A stretch of DNA of 64,000 nucleotides, from NCBI RefSeq assembly GCF_049310905.1, contig NZ_JBMEMN010000001.1, positions 62,001-126,000 on the forward strand. The letters run 5' to 3'. Within the stretch, counting starts at the first letter, position 1. Each line of letters begins with the position of its first letter. The notes beneath the pieces are model-generated. The model saw only the letters and a list, made by a program, of their open reading frames with translations, was not told the DNA's origin and searched no databases. The position numbers were made by a program, and so were the translations under genes. The DNA comes from Gudongella sp049310905. GTDB taxonomy: Bacteria > Bacillota > Clostridia > Tissierellales > Tissierellaceae. Positions 33,468 through 42,370 of the stretch are shown piece by piece.

Positions 33468-33626
33468 ATGGACAAATGGGTATGTGGACCATGCGGATAC
33501 GTTTATGATCCAGCTGAAGGAGATCCAGATGGAGGTATAGCTCCTGGAACAGCTTTTGAAGATCTTCCAGAAGATTGGGTTTGCCCCGTATGCGGAGCAA
33601 CTAAGGACATGTTCGAAAAAGAGTAA
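33468..33626 (+). CDS. Rubredoxin
   Basis: This 52-residue protein has one iron in a Cys4 site: CGPC (Cys6, Cys9) and CPVC (Cys39, Cys42). It has the typical YVYDPAEGDPDGGI-APGT stretch and conserved aromatic residues (Trp4, Tyr11, Tyr13, Phe30, Trp37). It carries single electrons to oxygen- or peroxide-detoxifying enzymes or other reductases in anaerobes. A strong ribosome binding site (AAAGGAG) precedes the ATG, and a strong terminator follows. The gene is monocistronic and its redox partner is not in the window. Confidence 0.96.
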   Translation: MDKWVCGPCGYVYDPAEGDPDGGIAPGTAFEDLPEDWVCPVCGATKDMFEKE

Positions 33627-33636
33627 TAGTACTTAC

Positions 33637-33669
33637 AAAGAGCCAGTGATAATCACTGGCTCTTTTTTT
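33637..33669 (+). terminator. Terminator of the rubredoxin gene
   Basis: A 14-bp perfect stem (AAAGAGCCAGTGAT / ATCACTGGCTCTTT) with a single-base loop and a T-run. It converges with engB and may act in both directions. Confidence 0.9.
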
Positions 33670-33671
33670 AT

Positions 33672-34274
33672 TTAAATTATGTCGTCTTGTTGACTAAGCA
33701 TAGGCTCGAAAATTTCCCAGAGTTTGTCTACATTGAGCTTCTTGGAGGATGAAAAAGGTACTACTATGTCATTTCCCTCTATCTCCAATTCTTCCCTAAT
33801 TATTTTCATATGTCTTTCCCACTGTCCACGTGCTATCTTGTCTGCCTTTGTGGCAACAATTATTGCATTATAATGAAAACTTTTGATCCAATGATACATG
33901 TCCACGTCTTGTCCAGAAGGCTTATGTCTGATATCAACCAAGAGCACTACGGCTTTGAGATTGTCTCTTTTTCTTAGGTATTTCTCAATAATGTCTCCCC
34001 ATTTTTTTCTCTCTGATTTTGATACCTGTGCATAACCGTAGCCTGGCAAGTCTACAAACCTAAAATTCTCATTAATCAGATAAAAGTTGATAGTTCTTGT
34101 CTTACCAGGCTTTCCACTTGTCCTGGCAAGGTTTGTTCTATTTAACATTGCGTTAATAAATGATGATTTACCAACATTTGACCTCCCGGCAAATGCAAGC
34201 TCGGGAAACCCGTCTTCAGGGTATCCCTTCGGAGCAACTGCCATTGCCTGAAGATCTGAACTAATTATTTTCAT
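33672..34274 (-). CDS. engB: Ribosome-biogenesis GTPase EngB (YsxC/YihA)
   Basis: EngB is an essential GTPase of large-subunit assembly. From Met at 34274 the protein has 200 residues: G1 GRSNVGKSSF (near residues 28-37), G3 DLPGYGYA (near 73-80), G4 TKADK and G5 SSSKK. This start is chosen because MKIISSDLQ matches the family and AAGGGTGA lies upstream; an earlier ATG at 34304 would extend it inside lon. It overlaps the end of lon by 14 nt. The clpX-lon-engB order is common in Firmicutes. Confidence 0.94.
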   Translation of the reverse strand: MKIISSDLQAMAVAPKGYPEDGFPELAFAGRSNVGKSSFINAMLNRTNLARTSGKPGKTRTINFYLINENFRFVDLPGYGYAQVSKSERKKWGDIIEKYLRKRDNLKAVVLLVDIRHKPSGQDVDMYHWIKSFHYNAIIVATKADKIARGQWERHMKIIREELEIEGNDIVVPFSSSKKLNVDKLWEIFEPMLSQQDDII

Positions 34275-36615
34275 CGCTGTCACCCTTTTCCAATGCATGT
34301 TCAAGAACCTGATCCAGATTTTCCACTAGTACAAATTCCATTTTTTTCTTGATTTTATCTGGGATTTCTTCCAAATCCTTGTTGTTGTCAAAGGGTAGAA
34401 GAACCTTCTCTATTCCCATCCGATGGGCAGCAAGCAATTTTTCCTTTATTCCACCTACTGGCAATACTCTACCTCTAAGAGTTATTTCACCAGTCATTGC
34501 AACTTCTCTTAAGATAGGTCTTTCTGTCAATGCTGAAATAACAGCAGTTGCTATCGTTATTCCTGCAGACGGTCCGTCCTTTGGAATAGCTCCCTCAGGT
34601 ACGTGTATATGGATATCTACATCCTTGTAAAAATCAGGTGATATTTTCAATCTCTCTGCATTGGCTCTTACATAACTGATGCCAGCCATTGCAGATTCCT
34701 TCATTACATCTCCCAGCTTACCAGTGAGTTGAGTCTTTCCAGTACCTTTCATGGATGTAACCTCTACCGATAAGGTCTCTCCGCCGACTGCAGTCCATGC
34801 AAGGCCATTGGCTACTCCAATCTGGTTCTTCTCTTCAAGTTTGTCATATCTGAATTTCTTTGTTCCAAGATATGTTGTAATATTTCCTGCATTTATCGTT
34901 ACAGATTTCTTGTCATCTTCAACTATTTTTTTTGCAGCTTTTCGGCATAGATTAGCTATATTTCTTTCTAGATTTCTGACCCCGGCTTCTCTGGTGTAGT
35001 AGTTTATTAAAGCTCTTAGGGCTGCATCAGATAATTTGAGTTGCCCGTCTTTCAAGCCGTGTTCCTTAATCTGTTTTGGAAGAAGATAAATCTTTGCAAT
35101 CTGTAGCTTTTCTTCCTCCGTGTATCCGCTGATTCTAATAACCTCCATCCTGTCCAAAAGAGCAGGAGGTATGGTTGATGTTGTATTTGCGGTAGTGATA
35201 AACATTACCTTGGATAGATCAAAAGGCGCTTCAAGAAAATGGTCTGTAAATGTTGAGTTTTGTTCAGGGTCCAATACCTCAAGAAGTGCACTTGCTGGGT
35301 CTCCTCTAAAATCACTTGCAAGTTTGTCAATTTCATCAAATAAAAATACCGGATTTCTAGTTCCTGATTTTTTTATTGAACTTATTATTCTACCTGGCAT
35401 ACTTCCAACATAGGTCCTTCTATGACCTCTGATTTCAGCTTCATCTCTCACTCCACCCAGAGACATCCTGACAAAATTTCTATTCAGTGACGATGCTATT
35501 GAGCGAGCAATTGACGTCTTACCAACTCCAGGAGGACCTACAAGACACAATATTGGCCCCTTGATTGAGTTTGTAAGCTTTCTTATTGCAATAAACTCAA
35601 GAATCCTTTCTTTTACATCCTGAAGACCATAGTGATCATTGTCAAGTATTTCTCTAGCTTTCTTTATATCTATTTTCTCCTTGGTTTCCTTGTCCCAAGG
35701 TAGTTCTACAATCCAGTCAAGATATGTTCTTATTACTCCAACTTCTGCTGAATGTGGTGAAGTCTTTGCTAACCTTTCAACTTCTTTTAGTGCCTTTTCC
35801 TTGACTTCCTTTGGCATTTTTATTTTCTTGATTTTTTTCTGGTACTCTTCAATTTCTCCAGAAAAGCTATCATCCTCTCCTAGCTCCTTCTGAATTGCTT
35901 TGATTTGTTCCTTAAGATAATAATCTTTTTGTACCTTGTTTATCTGTTTTTTAACTCTTTGATTGATCTTCTCCTCAATTCTTAAAAGTTCAATCTCTTT
36001 TTGTAGAATCTCATGAAGGCTTTCGAGTCTTTCAAAAAAATCAAATGACTGAAGAATTTTCTGATCATCCTCCTGTTTAAGGAAAATATATGATGCAATT
36101 ACATCGGCAAGCCTGCCTGGGTCTTCAATATCTGATATTGTATACAAAACCTCTGAAGATACCTTTGGATTTAGACTGATATACTCCTCAAGATCTTCAA
36201 CAACCAGTCTCATTGCAGCTTCTAGATCCTGGCTCTGTTCAAATTCTTCGCTTTCATAGCTGTATACATCAGCAACAGCCTCAAAGTAAGGCTCCTCTTG
36301 ACTCATGCTCTTAACCTTGCCTCTGTTTATTCCCTCAACCAAGACTCTAATGCTCCCACCTGGAAGCTTTAGCATCTGTTTAACCTTGGATATTGTTCCA
36401 ACATGGTAAAAATCATCAAAGCCTGGTTCTTCAACCTTTGGATTTATCTGAGTGCACAACAGGATCAGTGAATCATCCATCATTGACCTTTCAAGAGCTT
36501 GCACTGATTTTTCTCTCCCAACATCAAAATGTATTACCATATGAGGAAAAATTGATATTCCTCTCAATGGTATCAAAGGTAGTTTTTTCTCTTCTATTAA
36601 ATAAGGGTTATTCAT
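34261..36615 (-). CDS. lon: ATP-dependent protease Lon
   Basis: Lon is a cytoplasmic AAA+ serine protease that degrades misfolded and regulatory proteins. The 784-residue protein has the N-terminal substrate domain (about 10-205), coiled segment, Walker A GPPGVGKTS (near 357), Walker B FLFDEIDK, and the protease domain with catalytic Ser683 in PKDGPSAG and Lys726 in GGIKEK. It is the LonA type, with no membrane insertion. A hairpin separates it from clpX. Confidence 0.97.
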   Translation of the reverse strand: MNNPYLIEEKKLPLIPLRGISIFPHMVIHFDVGREKSVQALERSMMDDSLILLCTQINPKVEEPGFDDFYHVGTISKVKQMLKLPGGSIRVLVEGINRGKVKSMSQEEPYFEAVADVYSYESEEFEQSQDLEAAMRLVVEDLEEYISLNPKVSSEVLYTISDIEDPGRLADVIASYIFLKQEDDQKILQSFDFFERLESLHEILQKEIELLRIEEKINQRVKKQINKVQKDYYLKEQIKAIQKELGEDDSFSGEIEEYQKKIKKIKMPKEVKEKALKEVERLAKTSPHSAEVGVIRTYLDWIVELPWDKETKEKIDIKKAREILDNDHYGLQDVKERILEFIAIRKLTNSIKGPILCLVGPPGVGKTSIARSIASSLNRNFVRMSLGGVRDEAEIRGHRRTYVGSMPGRIISSIKKSGTRNPVFLFDEIDKLASDFRGDPASALLEVLDPEQNSTFTDHFLEAPFDLSKVMFITTANTTSTIPPALLDRMEVIRISGYTEEEKLQIAKIYLLPKQIKEHGLKDGQLKLSDAALRALINYYTREAGVRNLERNIANLCRKAAKKIVEDDKKSVTINAGNITTYLGTKKFRYDKLEEKNQIGVANGLAWTAVGGETLSVEVTSMKGTGKTQLTGKLGDVMKESAMAGISYVRANAERLKISPDFYKDVDIHIHVPEGAIPKDGPSAGITIATAVISALTERPILREVAMTGEITLRGRVLPVGGIKEKLLAAHRMGIEKVLLPFDNNKDLEEIPDKIKKKMEFVLVENLDQVLEHALEKGDSDENN

Positions 36616-36639
36616 TTTCGTCCCTCCTTAATGCAAAAT

Positions 36640-36660
36640 AAAAGCTCACAGTTGTGAGCC
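36640..36660 (-). terminator. Hairpin between clpX and lon
   Basis: GCTCACA/TGTGAGC (36644-36650, 36653-36659); on minus it is followed by TTTTATTTT. It probably attenuates read-through from clpX into lon. Confidence 0.6.
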
Positions 36661-36661
36661 T

Positions 36662-37939
36662 TTAAGATGCAGATTCCTTACTGCTATTTTCTTTTGTCCT
36701 ACTTTTTTTCTTGTCTGAAAGCACAAGAGTAGGCTCTGTTCCATTTTCAATTGTATCTTTAGTTATAATGCATTTTTCAACGTCTTCTCTCATAGGAAGC
36801 TCATACATTATATCAAGCATTTTTTCTTCAATTATACTTCTTAAGCCTCTAGCACCTGTTTTTCTCTCAATTGCTTTTCTGGCAATGATAGAAAGTGCCT
36901 CTTCTTCAAATTCAAGCTCTATGTCATCCATGCTAAATAACTGAGTATACTGCTTAACAAGAGCATTTCTAGGTTCTGTAAGAATTCTAACTAGAGCATT
37001 TTCGTCAAGCTCTTCCAAAGTTGCCACAACCGGTAATCTTCCAACGAATTCCGGTATTAACCCGAATTTAATTAGGTCCTCCGGCTGGATTTGCTTTAGA
37101 AGCTCTCCAATGTTTTTCTTCCTTGACTTGACTTCAGCTCCAAAGCCCATTGTCTTTTTACCCACTCTTGACTGAATTAGATTATCAAGGCCATCAAATG
37201 CTCCACCTACTATAAACAGTATGTTAGTGGTGTCAATCTGAATGAATTCCTGATGTGGATGCTTTCTACCACCTTGAGGCGGTACATTTGCAACGGTTCC
37301 TTCAAGAATTTTAAGCAAGGCTTGTTGAACTCCTTCACCACTGACATCTCTAGTGATTGAAGGGTTTTCTGTCTTCCTGGCTACCTTGTCTATTTCATCT
37401 ATATATACTATACCCTTTTCTGCCTTCTCAATATCATAATCAGCAGCCTGAATAAGCTTTAGGATTATGTTTTCAACATCCTCCCCTACATAACCGGCTT
37501 CCGTCAAGGAAGTCGCGTCTGCTATAGCAAAAGGCACATTCAAAATTCTAGCCAATGTCTGAGCAAGAAGTGTTTTTCCTGATCCGGTTGGTCCGATCAT
37601 CAGAATATTGCTTTTTTGCAGCTCAACCTCTTCTGTTTTTGATGCCTTTTTATTTATTCTCTTATAGTGGTTATAAACTGCCACTGCAAGATTTCTCTTA
37701 GCCCTCTCCTGCTGAATTACATACTCATCAAGAGTCTCTTTTATATTTGAAGGTTTGGGCAGATCACTCATTTCGTAATCTTGGTTATAATCCACGAATT
37801 CTTCGTCAATTATCTCCTGACACAACTCTATACACTCATTGCAGATGTATACATTCGGACCTGCTATAAGCCTTTTTACCTGATCCTGTGGTTTCCCGCA
37901 GAACGAGCATCTTAGTTGCTTGTCATCATTTTTTGCCAT
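36662..37939 (-). CDS. clpX: ClpX ATPase subunit of ClpXP protease
   Basis: ClpX unfolds substrates and feeds them to ClpP. The 425-residue protein starts with a zinc-binding domain (CSFCGKPQ, Cys11 and Cys14; CNECIELC, Cys33 and Cys36). It continues with Walker A GPTGSGKTL (near 115), Walker B YIDEIDK (near 176) and the ClpP-docking loop IGF-type equivalent near MGFGAEVK. It lies 11 nt downstream of clpP. Confidence 0.97.
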   Translation of the reverse strand: MAKNDDKQLRCSFCGKPQDQVKRLIAGPNVYICNECIELCQEIIDEEFVDYNQDYEMSDLPKPSNIKETLDEYVIQQERAKRNLAVAVYNHYKRINKKASKTEEVELQKSNILMIGPTGSGKTLLAQTLARILNVPFAIADATSLTEAGYVGEDVENIILKLIQAADYDIEKAEKGIVYIDEIDKVARKTENPSITRDVSGEGVQQALLKILEGTVANVPPQGGRKHPHQEFIQIDTTNILFIVGGAFDGLDNLIQSRVGKKTMGFGAEVKSRKKNIGELLKQIQPEDLIKFGLIPEFVGRLPVVATLEELDENALVRILTEPRNALVKQYTQLFSMDDIELEFEEEALSIIARKAIERKTGARGLRSIIEEKMLDIMYELPMREDVEKCIITKDTIENGTEPTLVLSDKKKSRTKENSSKESAS

Positions 37940-37950
37940 GGAATCACCTC

Positions 37951-38535
37951 TTATTTCTTTCTCTCCATAACAGCATCGATTATTCCATACTCCACAGCTG
38001 CTGCAGCACTCATATAATAATCCCTGTCTGTATCTTTTGCTATTCTTTCCAGGGGTTGTCCAGTTCTTTCAGACAATATTCTGTTTATTCTTTCCCTGAT
38101 TTCAATTATCTTTTCTGCCTGTATCCTTATATCCTCAGCTTGTCCTTGAGTTCCACCCAAGGGCTGATGTATCATAATGTCTGAGTTAGGCAGTGCGAAC
38201 CTCTTGCCTTTAGTCCCCGCCGCCAGTAGGAATGCTCCCATGCTTGCAGCTCTACCGATACATATTGTAGTTACATCCGGCTTTATATACTGTATTGTAT
38301 CATATATTGCGAATCCTGCACTTACAGATCCACCTGGGCTGTTTATATATATCTGAATATCTTTTTCAGGATCATCAGCTTCAAGAAACAACAGCTGAGC
38401 AACAACCAAGTCTGCCACTGTATCGTTGACTTCTGAACCAAGAATAATAATCCTATCCTTTAACAATCTCGAGTAGATATCATATGACCTTTCGCCTCTG
38501 TTAGTCTGTTCTACAACTATTGGAACCAATGACAT
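37951..38535 (-). CDS. clpP: ClpP serine protease subunit
   Basis: The 194-residue ClpP forms the tetradecameric proteolytic chamber. Its catalytic triad is Ser98 (GRAASMGAF), His123 (IMIHQPLGG) and Asp172 (DTDRDYYMS). Length matches the canonical enzyme. It lies 11 nt after tig and 11 nt before clpX, so tig-clpP-clpX form one unit. Confidence 0.97.
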   Translation of the reverse strand: MSLVPIVVEQTNRGERSYDIYSRLLKDRIIILGSEVNDTVADLVVAQLLFLEADDPEKDIQIYINSPGGSVSAGFAIYDTIQYIKPDVTTICIGRAASMGAFLLAAGTKGKRFALPNSDIMIHQPLGGTQGQAEDIRIQAEKIIEIRERINRILSERTGQPLERIAKDTDRDYYMSAAAAVEYGIIDAVMERKK

Positions 38536-38546
38536 ATTAAATCCTC

Positions 38547-39842
38547 CTAATCAATATACTTAACTTTATCCTTCAGCAACTCCAAAACCTTGGTATTTGA
38601 TATACCCGCTTTAAGGAAACCCAAATCTCCCTTTTTCATTTGTTCAATGAAGTTTTCCTTGTTTTCAACTTGATTGTAATGTTCTGCCAACTTGTCCAGC
38701 TCAGCATCAATATCTTCATCTGTTACCTGAACTCCTTCAGCTTCACCAATTGCTTCAAGAACAAGATCTGCCTTGACTCTCTTCTCCGCCATTGGTCTGA
38801 AATTCAATTCAAGATCATTCATTGTAGTACCTGTCAACTCAAGATACTGATCAATCTCAAATCCCTGATTTTTTACTCTGTGTTCAAAGTCTTTGATTTC
38901 ATTTTCAACTTGTGACTGTATCATCGATTCAGGAATCTCAACTTCTGACATTTCAACAACCTTGTCTACCAAATTGTTTTCTGTTTCGATTCTCTCCTGA
39001 CTCTCAAGTGATTTCTCAAGTTCTTCCTTTAGGCTGTTTTTGTATTCTTCAAGAGTATCAAACTCGCTTACATCCTTTGCAAACTCATCATCAAGCTCAG
39101 GAAGCTCTTTTGTTTTGATTTCTTTTATTGTCACTTTAAAAACTGCAGGTTTTCCTTTAAGTGATTCTTCCTGGTATTCCTCAGGGAAAGTTACCTCTAC
39201 ATCTACTTCTTCACCTTTTGACTTCCCAACAAGACCTTCTTCAAACCCAGGTATAAACTGTCCTGCCCCGATTTCAAGCGTCTGGTCTTCAGCTGTTCCT
39301 CCTGGGAACTGCTCATCATCAACATATCCTGCAAAATCTATAGTTAGGATGTCGCCTTCCTGCACTTCTCTGTCTCCAGCATCAACCATCCTTGCGTTCA
39401 TATCTCTTGCCTTATCCAGCTCTGCCTGAACCATTTCATCAGTAACTGAATAATCCACCTTTTCAAGTTCAATTTCACTGTAGTCGCCCAGCTTTACCTC
39501 AGGCTTTACTTCAACATTGAAATTTACCTTTATTGGCTCTCCAAGTTTAATTTCCTCTACGTCAACTTCCGGACTATCAACAGGCTCCAGTTGGAGTTCC
39601 TCAACTGCATTGGAATAAGCATCTGGAAGAAGTATGTTTATTGCATTCTCAAAGAAGATTTCTTCTCCATAATTCATTTCGATGATCTTTCTAGGCACTT
39701 TGCCTTTTCTGAATCCAGGAATGTTGAATTTCCCTCTATCCTTCAGATAAGCCTGTTGCAGTGCTTTCTCAAAATCACCTGCTGGTAATTCCATATTAAA
39801 GTGTACCGTATTTTTTTCTTTTTTCTCAAAAACTGCCTTCAT
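38547..39842 (-). CDS. tig: Trigger factor
   Basis: Trigger factor is the ribosome-bound chaperone and prolyl isomerase. The 431-residue protein has the ribosome-binding signature FNIPGFRKGKVPR (near residues 38-50), an FKBP-type PPIase domain (about 155-245; DILTIDFAGYVDD, FIPGFEEGLVGKSKGE) and the helical C-terminal chaperone domain. It is the first gene of the proteostasis cluster. The unusual feature is only its position just downstream of a tRNA gene. Confidence 0.96.
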   Translation of the reverse strand: MKAVFEKKEKNTVHFNMELPAGDFEKALQQAYLKDRGKFNIPGFRKGKVPRKIIEMNYGEEIFFENAINILLPDAYSNAVEELQLEPVDSPEVDVEEIKLGEPIKVNFNVEVKPEVKLGDYSEIELEKVDYSVTDEMVQAELDKARDMNARMVDAGDREVQEGDILTIDFAGYVDDEQFPGGTAEDQTLEIGAGQFIPGFEEGLVGKSKGEEVDVEVTFPEEYQEESLKGKPAVFKVTIKEIKTKELPELDDEFAKDVSEFDTLEEYKNSLKEELEKSLESQERIETENNLVDKVVEMSEVEIPESMIQSQVENEIKDFEHRVKNQGFEIDQYLELTGTTMNDLELNFRPMAEKRVKADLVLEAIGEAEGVQVTDEDIDAELDKLAEHYNQVENKENFIEQMKKGDLGFLKAGISNTKVLELLKDKVKYID

Positions 39843-39933
39843 TCAATGAACCCCCTAGTGTATTTTTTTAAATTCTGTTCCGAATTTTAGTCTCATCATA
39901 ATATTATAACATATTAGGTGCTGTTTTGGTACA

Positions 39934-39963
39934 ATAAAAAAACCAATGGCAATAACCACTGGT
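39934..39963 (-). terminator. Terminator of the tRNA-Leu gene
   Basis: On minus, ACCAGTGG (39956-39963) pairs with CCATTGGT (39942-39949) with one G-U pair, then a T-run (39934-39941). Confidence 0.75.
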
Positions 39964-39969
39964 TAAATC

Positions 39970-40053
39970 TGGTGCGGGAAAGAGGACTTGAACCCCCACG
40001 TCAATGACACTAGATCCTAAGTCTAGCGCGTCTGCCAATTCCGCCATTCCCGC
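39970..40053 (-). tRNA. tRNA-Leu (anticodon UAG)
   Basis: The 84-nt minus-strand gene folds with acceptor stem GCGGGAA/TTCCCGC, D-arm, anticodon stem CTAGA/TCTAG with loop CTTAGGA (anticodon TAG, reads CUA and CUN), a long class II variable arm (GTGTCATTGACGT region) and T-loop GGGGGTTCAAGTCC. The 3' CCA is encoded. Confidence 0.96.
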
Positions 40054-40087
40054 ATAAAACGTTAAGTGAATATCACTCACTCTTACT

Positions 40088-40115
40088 ATTATAGCACCCA
40101 AAAATGATTTGTCAA
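40088..40115 (-). promoter_or_regulatory. Consensus promoter of tRNA-Leu
   Basis: On minus, TTGACA (40110-40115), 16-nt spacer, TATAAT (40088-40093): both boxes are perfect consensus. Start of the tRNA is 35 nt downstream of the -10. The -35 sits between the arms of an 11-bp inverted repeat (40094-40104, 40120-40130). Confidence 0.85.
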
Positions 40116-40138
40116 ATATTTTTTGGGTGCTTTTTTTT
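40094..40138 (+). terminator. Plus-strand terminator-like structure overlapping the tRNA promoter
   Basis: GCACCCAAAAA (40094-40104) pairs with TTTTTGGGTGC (40120-40130) and is followed by TTTTTTTT on plus. No plus-strand gene precedes it within several kilobases, so its role is unclear; it could stop antisense transcription into the tRNA/degV region or act as an operator. Confidence 0.5.
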
Positions 40139-40142
40139 GCCG

Positions 40143-40976
40143 CTAAAAGGAGACGATTATTCCTCCATCATTTACATAAGCTGTTGATAAGCCTTTGGTT
40201 TCAACGATTATTACTTCCTTGAAATTGTACCTTTCGATGTCCTTTTTCAACTCCATAGCTTTATCCAAAGCATTTGCATGAGATATGGCAATAACTCTCT
40301 CCTCAAAATTTGATCCATTCTCGCCAATCACTTCTGCTAATCGCTTGAATGCCTTTTTGCTGCCTCTGATTTTTTCCACAGGTTCAATATTACCATCTTC
40401 ATCTCTTCTCATAATGGGTTTGATATTCAATACATTTGCAATCAGACCCGCAGTCTTTGATATTCTGCCATTCTTGATAAGATTGCTCAAGTCTTCGGAT
40501 ATAAAGAATGTCTTTGTGTCCTGGATGTAATTTTCTACAGTTTCAACGATTTCATCCCTTGTCATTCCCTTGTTGACACACTCCTGAATCTTCATGGCTG
40601 TAAGAGTTTCACCTGTACTTGCAGACTTGGAATTGAATACATGAACAAACTGATTCTCATTTTCCTCAATTGTCATTTCCTTTGCCAGTTCGGCACTGTT
40701 GTAGGTTCCTGATAGCTCTTTGGAAATAGTTACTACAAATACATTTTCAGCATCCCCGTAGGCTTCCTTAAAGTCACCAGGTGAAGGACAGGATGACTTA
40801 ATGGGATTTGGACTTTCCTTCATGGTCTTGACCATATCTTCAAGATCCAACTCCTCATTATCGATAAATGTTCTTTCATCGATGTCAATCTTAAAGGGTA
40901 CTTTGTGGACTTCCATAAACTTGTCCAATTGTTCGTTTGTATCACAACTACTGTCTGCAACGATTTTGTAATCCAT
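40143..40976 (-). CDS. DegV-family fatty-acid-binding protein
   Basis: The 277-residue protein starts MDYKIVADSSCDTNE, with the DegV serine-rich lipid site and TISKELSGTYNSAELA (near residues 82-97), then LSNLIKNGRISKTAGLIANVLNIKP. It is the second DegV/FakB paralogue of the window and differs clearly from the one at 26368. It lies 16 nt downstream of glmM on the same strand. Confidence 0.92.
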   Translation of the reverse strand: MDYKIVADSSCDTNEQLDKFMEVHKVPFKIDIDERTFIDNEELDLEDMVKTMKESPNPIKSSCPSPGDFKEAYGDAENVFVVTISKELSGTYNSAELAKEMTIEENENQFVHVFNSKSASTGETLTAMKIQECVNKGMTRDEIVETVENYIQDTKTFFISEDLSNLIKNGRISKTAGLIANVLNIKPIMRRDEDGNIEPVEKIRGSKKAFKRLAEVIGENGSNFEERVIAISHANALDKAMELKKDIERYNFKEVIIVETKGLSTAYVNDGGIIVSF

Positions 40977-40992
40977 TTCATCACTCCCCGAC

Positions 40993-42342
40993 TTATTTTG
41001 GTCCTATCACTGATTCGATAAATGCAGCTAATTCATGTGCTTTCTCAGATATTGTATCCTGGTTTTTACCTTCAATCATAACTCTTACTAGAGGTTCTGT
41101 TCCTGATGGTCTAATCAACACTCTTCCCTCGCCAGCAAAATAATTTTCAAGCTTCAGTATCTCTTCCTTAATTTCAGGAATTTCCATGTACTTTGTTTTA
41201 TATGCATTTTCTACTCTGGCATTTACAAGTACTTGAGGATAATTCTTCATCAGTGAATTCAAGTCAGAAGCTTTTTCTTTTGTCTCCTTAATCACTTGGA
41301 TCAACTGTAATCCTGTTGCCAAGCCATCTCCGGTGGTATTGTGCTCCAGGAATATAATATGTCCAGATTGCTCTCCTCCCAGATTATAGCCATCCTTAAT
41401 CATTTCCTCTAGAATATATCTGTCCCCTACAGCAGTTTTCACAATATCCATTCCATTATTACCTAGAAATTCATCAAGGCCCATATTGGTCATAACAGTT
41501 CCTACGACAGTATCCTTAGCAAGTTTACCTTTCTTCTTAAGATATCTGCTACAAATCGCAAGAATATGATCACCATCAATAATCTCGCCTTTTTCATCTA
41601 CTGCAATTATTCTGTCAGCATCACCATCAAAGGCAATACCTAAATCTGCACCCTTTTCCAGTACAAGCCTCTGAACCAATTGAGGCTTAGTGGAGCCACA
41701 TGCATCATTGATATTCATTCCGTCAGGCTCTGTATTAATTGCAAACACTTCTCCTCCCATTTCATCAAACAACTGGGGTCCGATTTCGTAAAGTGCTCCA
41801 TGACCACAATCCATGGCAATCTTTATTCCCGACAGGTCAGTTTCAATAGTGGACTTGAGGAATTCCTTGTAATCATAAGCTGCATTTTCATTTATATATA
41901 CCCTTCCAATTAGATTCTTAATTGGTCTATCTTTTATTTCTCCCTTGTTCATCAATAAATCTTCAATTTCTTCCTCTGTTGAATCTGGTAACTTTAGGCC
42001 TTCTCCACTGAAGAATTTGATTCCATTGTACTCACCAGGATTATGGGATGCAGAAATCACGACCCCTGCCACGGCTCCATACTTTCTTGTAAGATATGCC
42101 ACTGCAGGTGTTGGTATAATCCCAACAGATTCAACATCCAATCCCATGGAGCAAATTCCTGCTGTCAATGCAGCTTCAAGCATATCTCCTGAAACCCTTG
42201 TATCCTTGCCAACTATAACTTTCCCCTTTTTCTCTTTGGCCAATACATATGCTCCTGCCCTTCCAATCTGAAATGCCAACTCTGGTGTCAGTTCCTCATT
42301 GGCAACTCCTCTCACTCCGTCAGTACCAAATAGTTTTCCCAT
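40993..42342 (-). CDS. glmM: Phosphoglucosamine mutase
   Basis: GlmM converts glucosamine-6-phosphate to glucosamine-1-phosphate for UDP-GlcNAc synthesis. The 449-residue protein has the N-terminal GTDGVRGVAN, the phosphoserine loop SASHNPGEYNG (active Ser99), the metal site DGDADR (near residue 241) and the C-terminal phosphate loop RPSGTEPLVRV. In many Firmicutes glmM follows cdaA-cdaR; here those genes are about 17 kb away and glmM sits between cca and degV. Confidence 0.95.
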   Translation of the reverse strand: MGKLFGTDGVRGVANEELTPELAFQIGRAGAYVLAKEKKGKVIVGKDTRVSGDMLEAALTAGICSMGLDVESVGIIPTPAVAYLTRKYGAVAGVVISASHNPGEYNGIKFFSGEGLKLPDSTEEEIEDLLMNKGEIKDRPIKNLIGRVYINENAAYDYKEFLKSTIETDLSGIKIAMDCGHGALYEIGPQLFDEMGGEVFAINTEPDGMNINDACGSTKPQLVQRLVLEKGADLGIAFDGDADRIIAVDEKGEIIDGDHILAICSRYLKKKGKLAKDTVVGTVMTNMGLDEFLGNNGMDIVKTAVGDRYILEEMIKDGYNLGGEQSGHIIFLEHNTTGDGLATGLQLIQVIKETKEKASDLNSLMKNYPQVLVNARVENAYKTKYMEIPEIKEEILKLENYFAGEGRVLIRPSGTEPLVRVMIEGKNQDTISEKAHELAAFIESVIGPK

Positions 42343-42370
42343 TTAAATTCCCCCATTATCATTATTCTGT

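Noticed and set aside
39904..40101. 65-codon minus-strand ORF
   Set aside because: It overlaps the complete tRNA-Leu gene and its promoter; no ribosome binding site.
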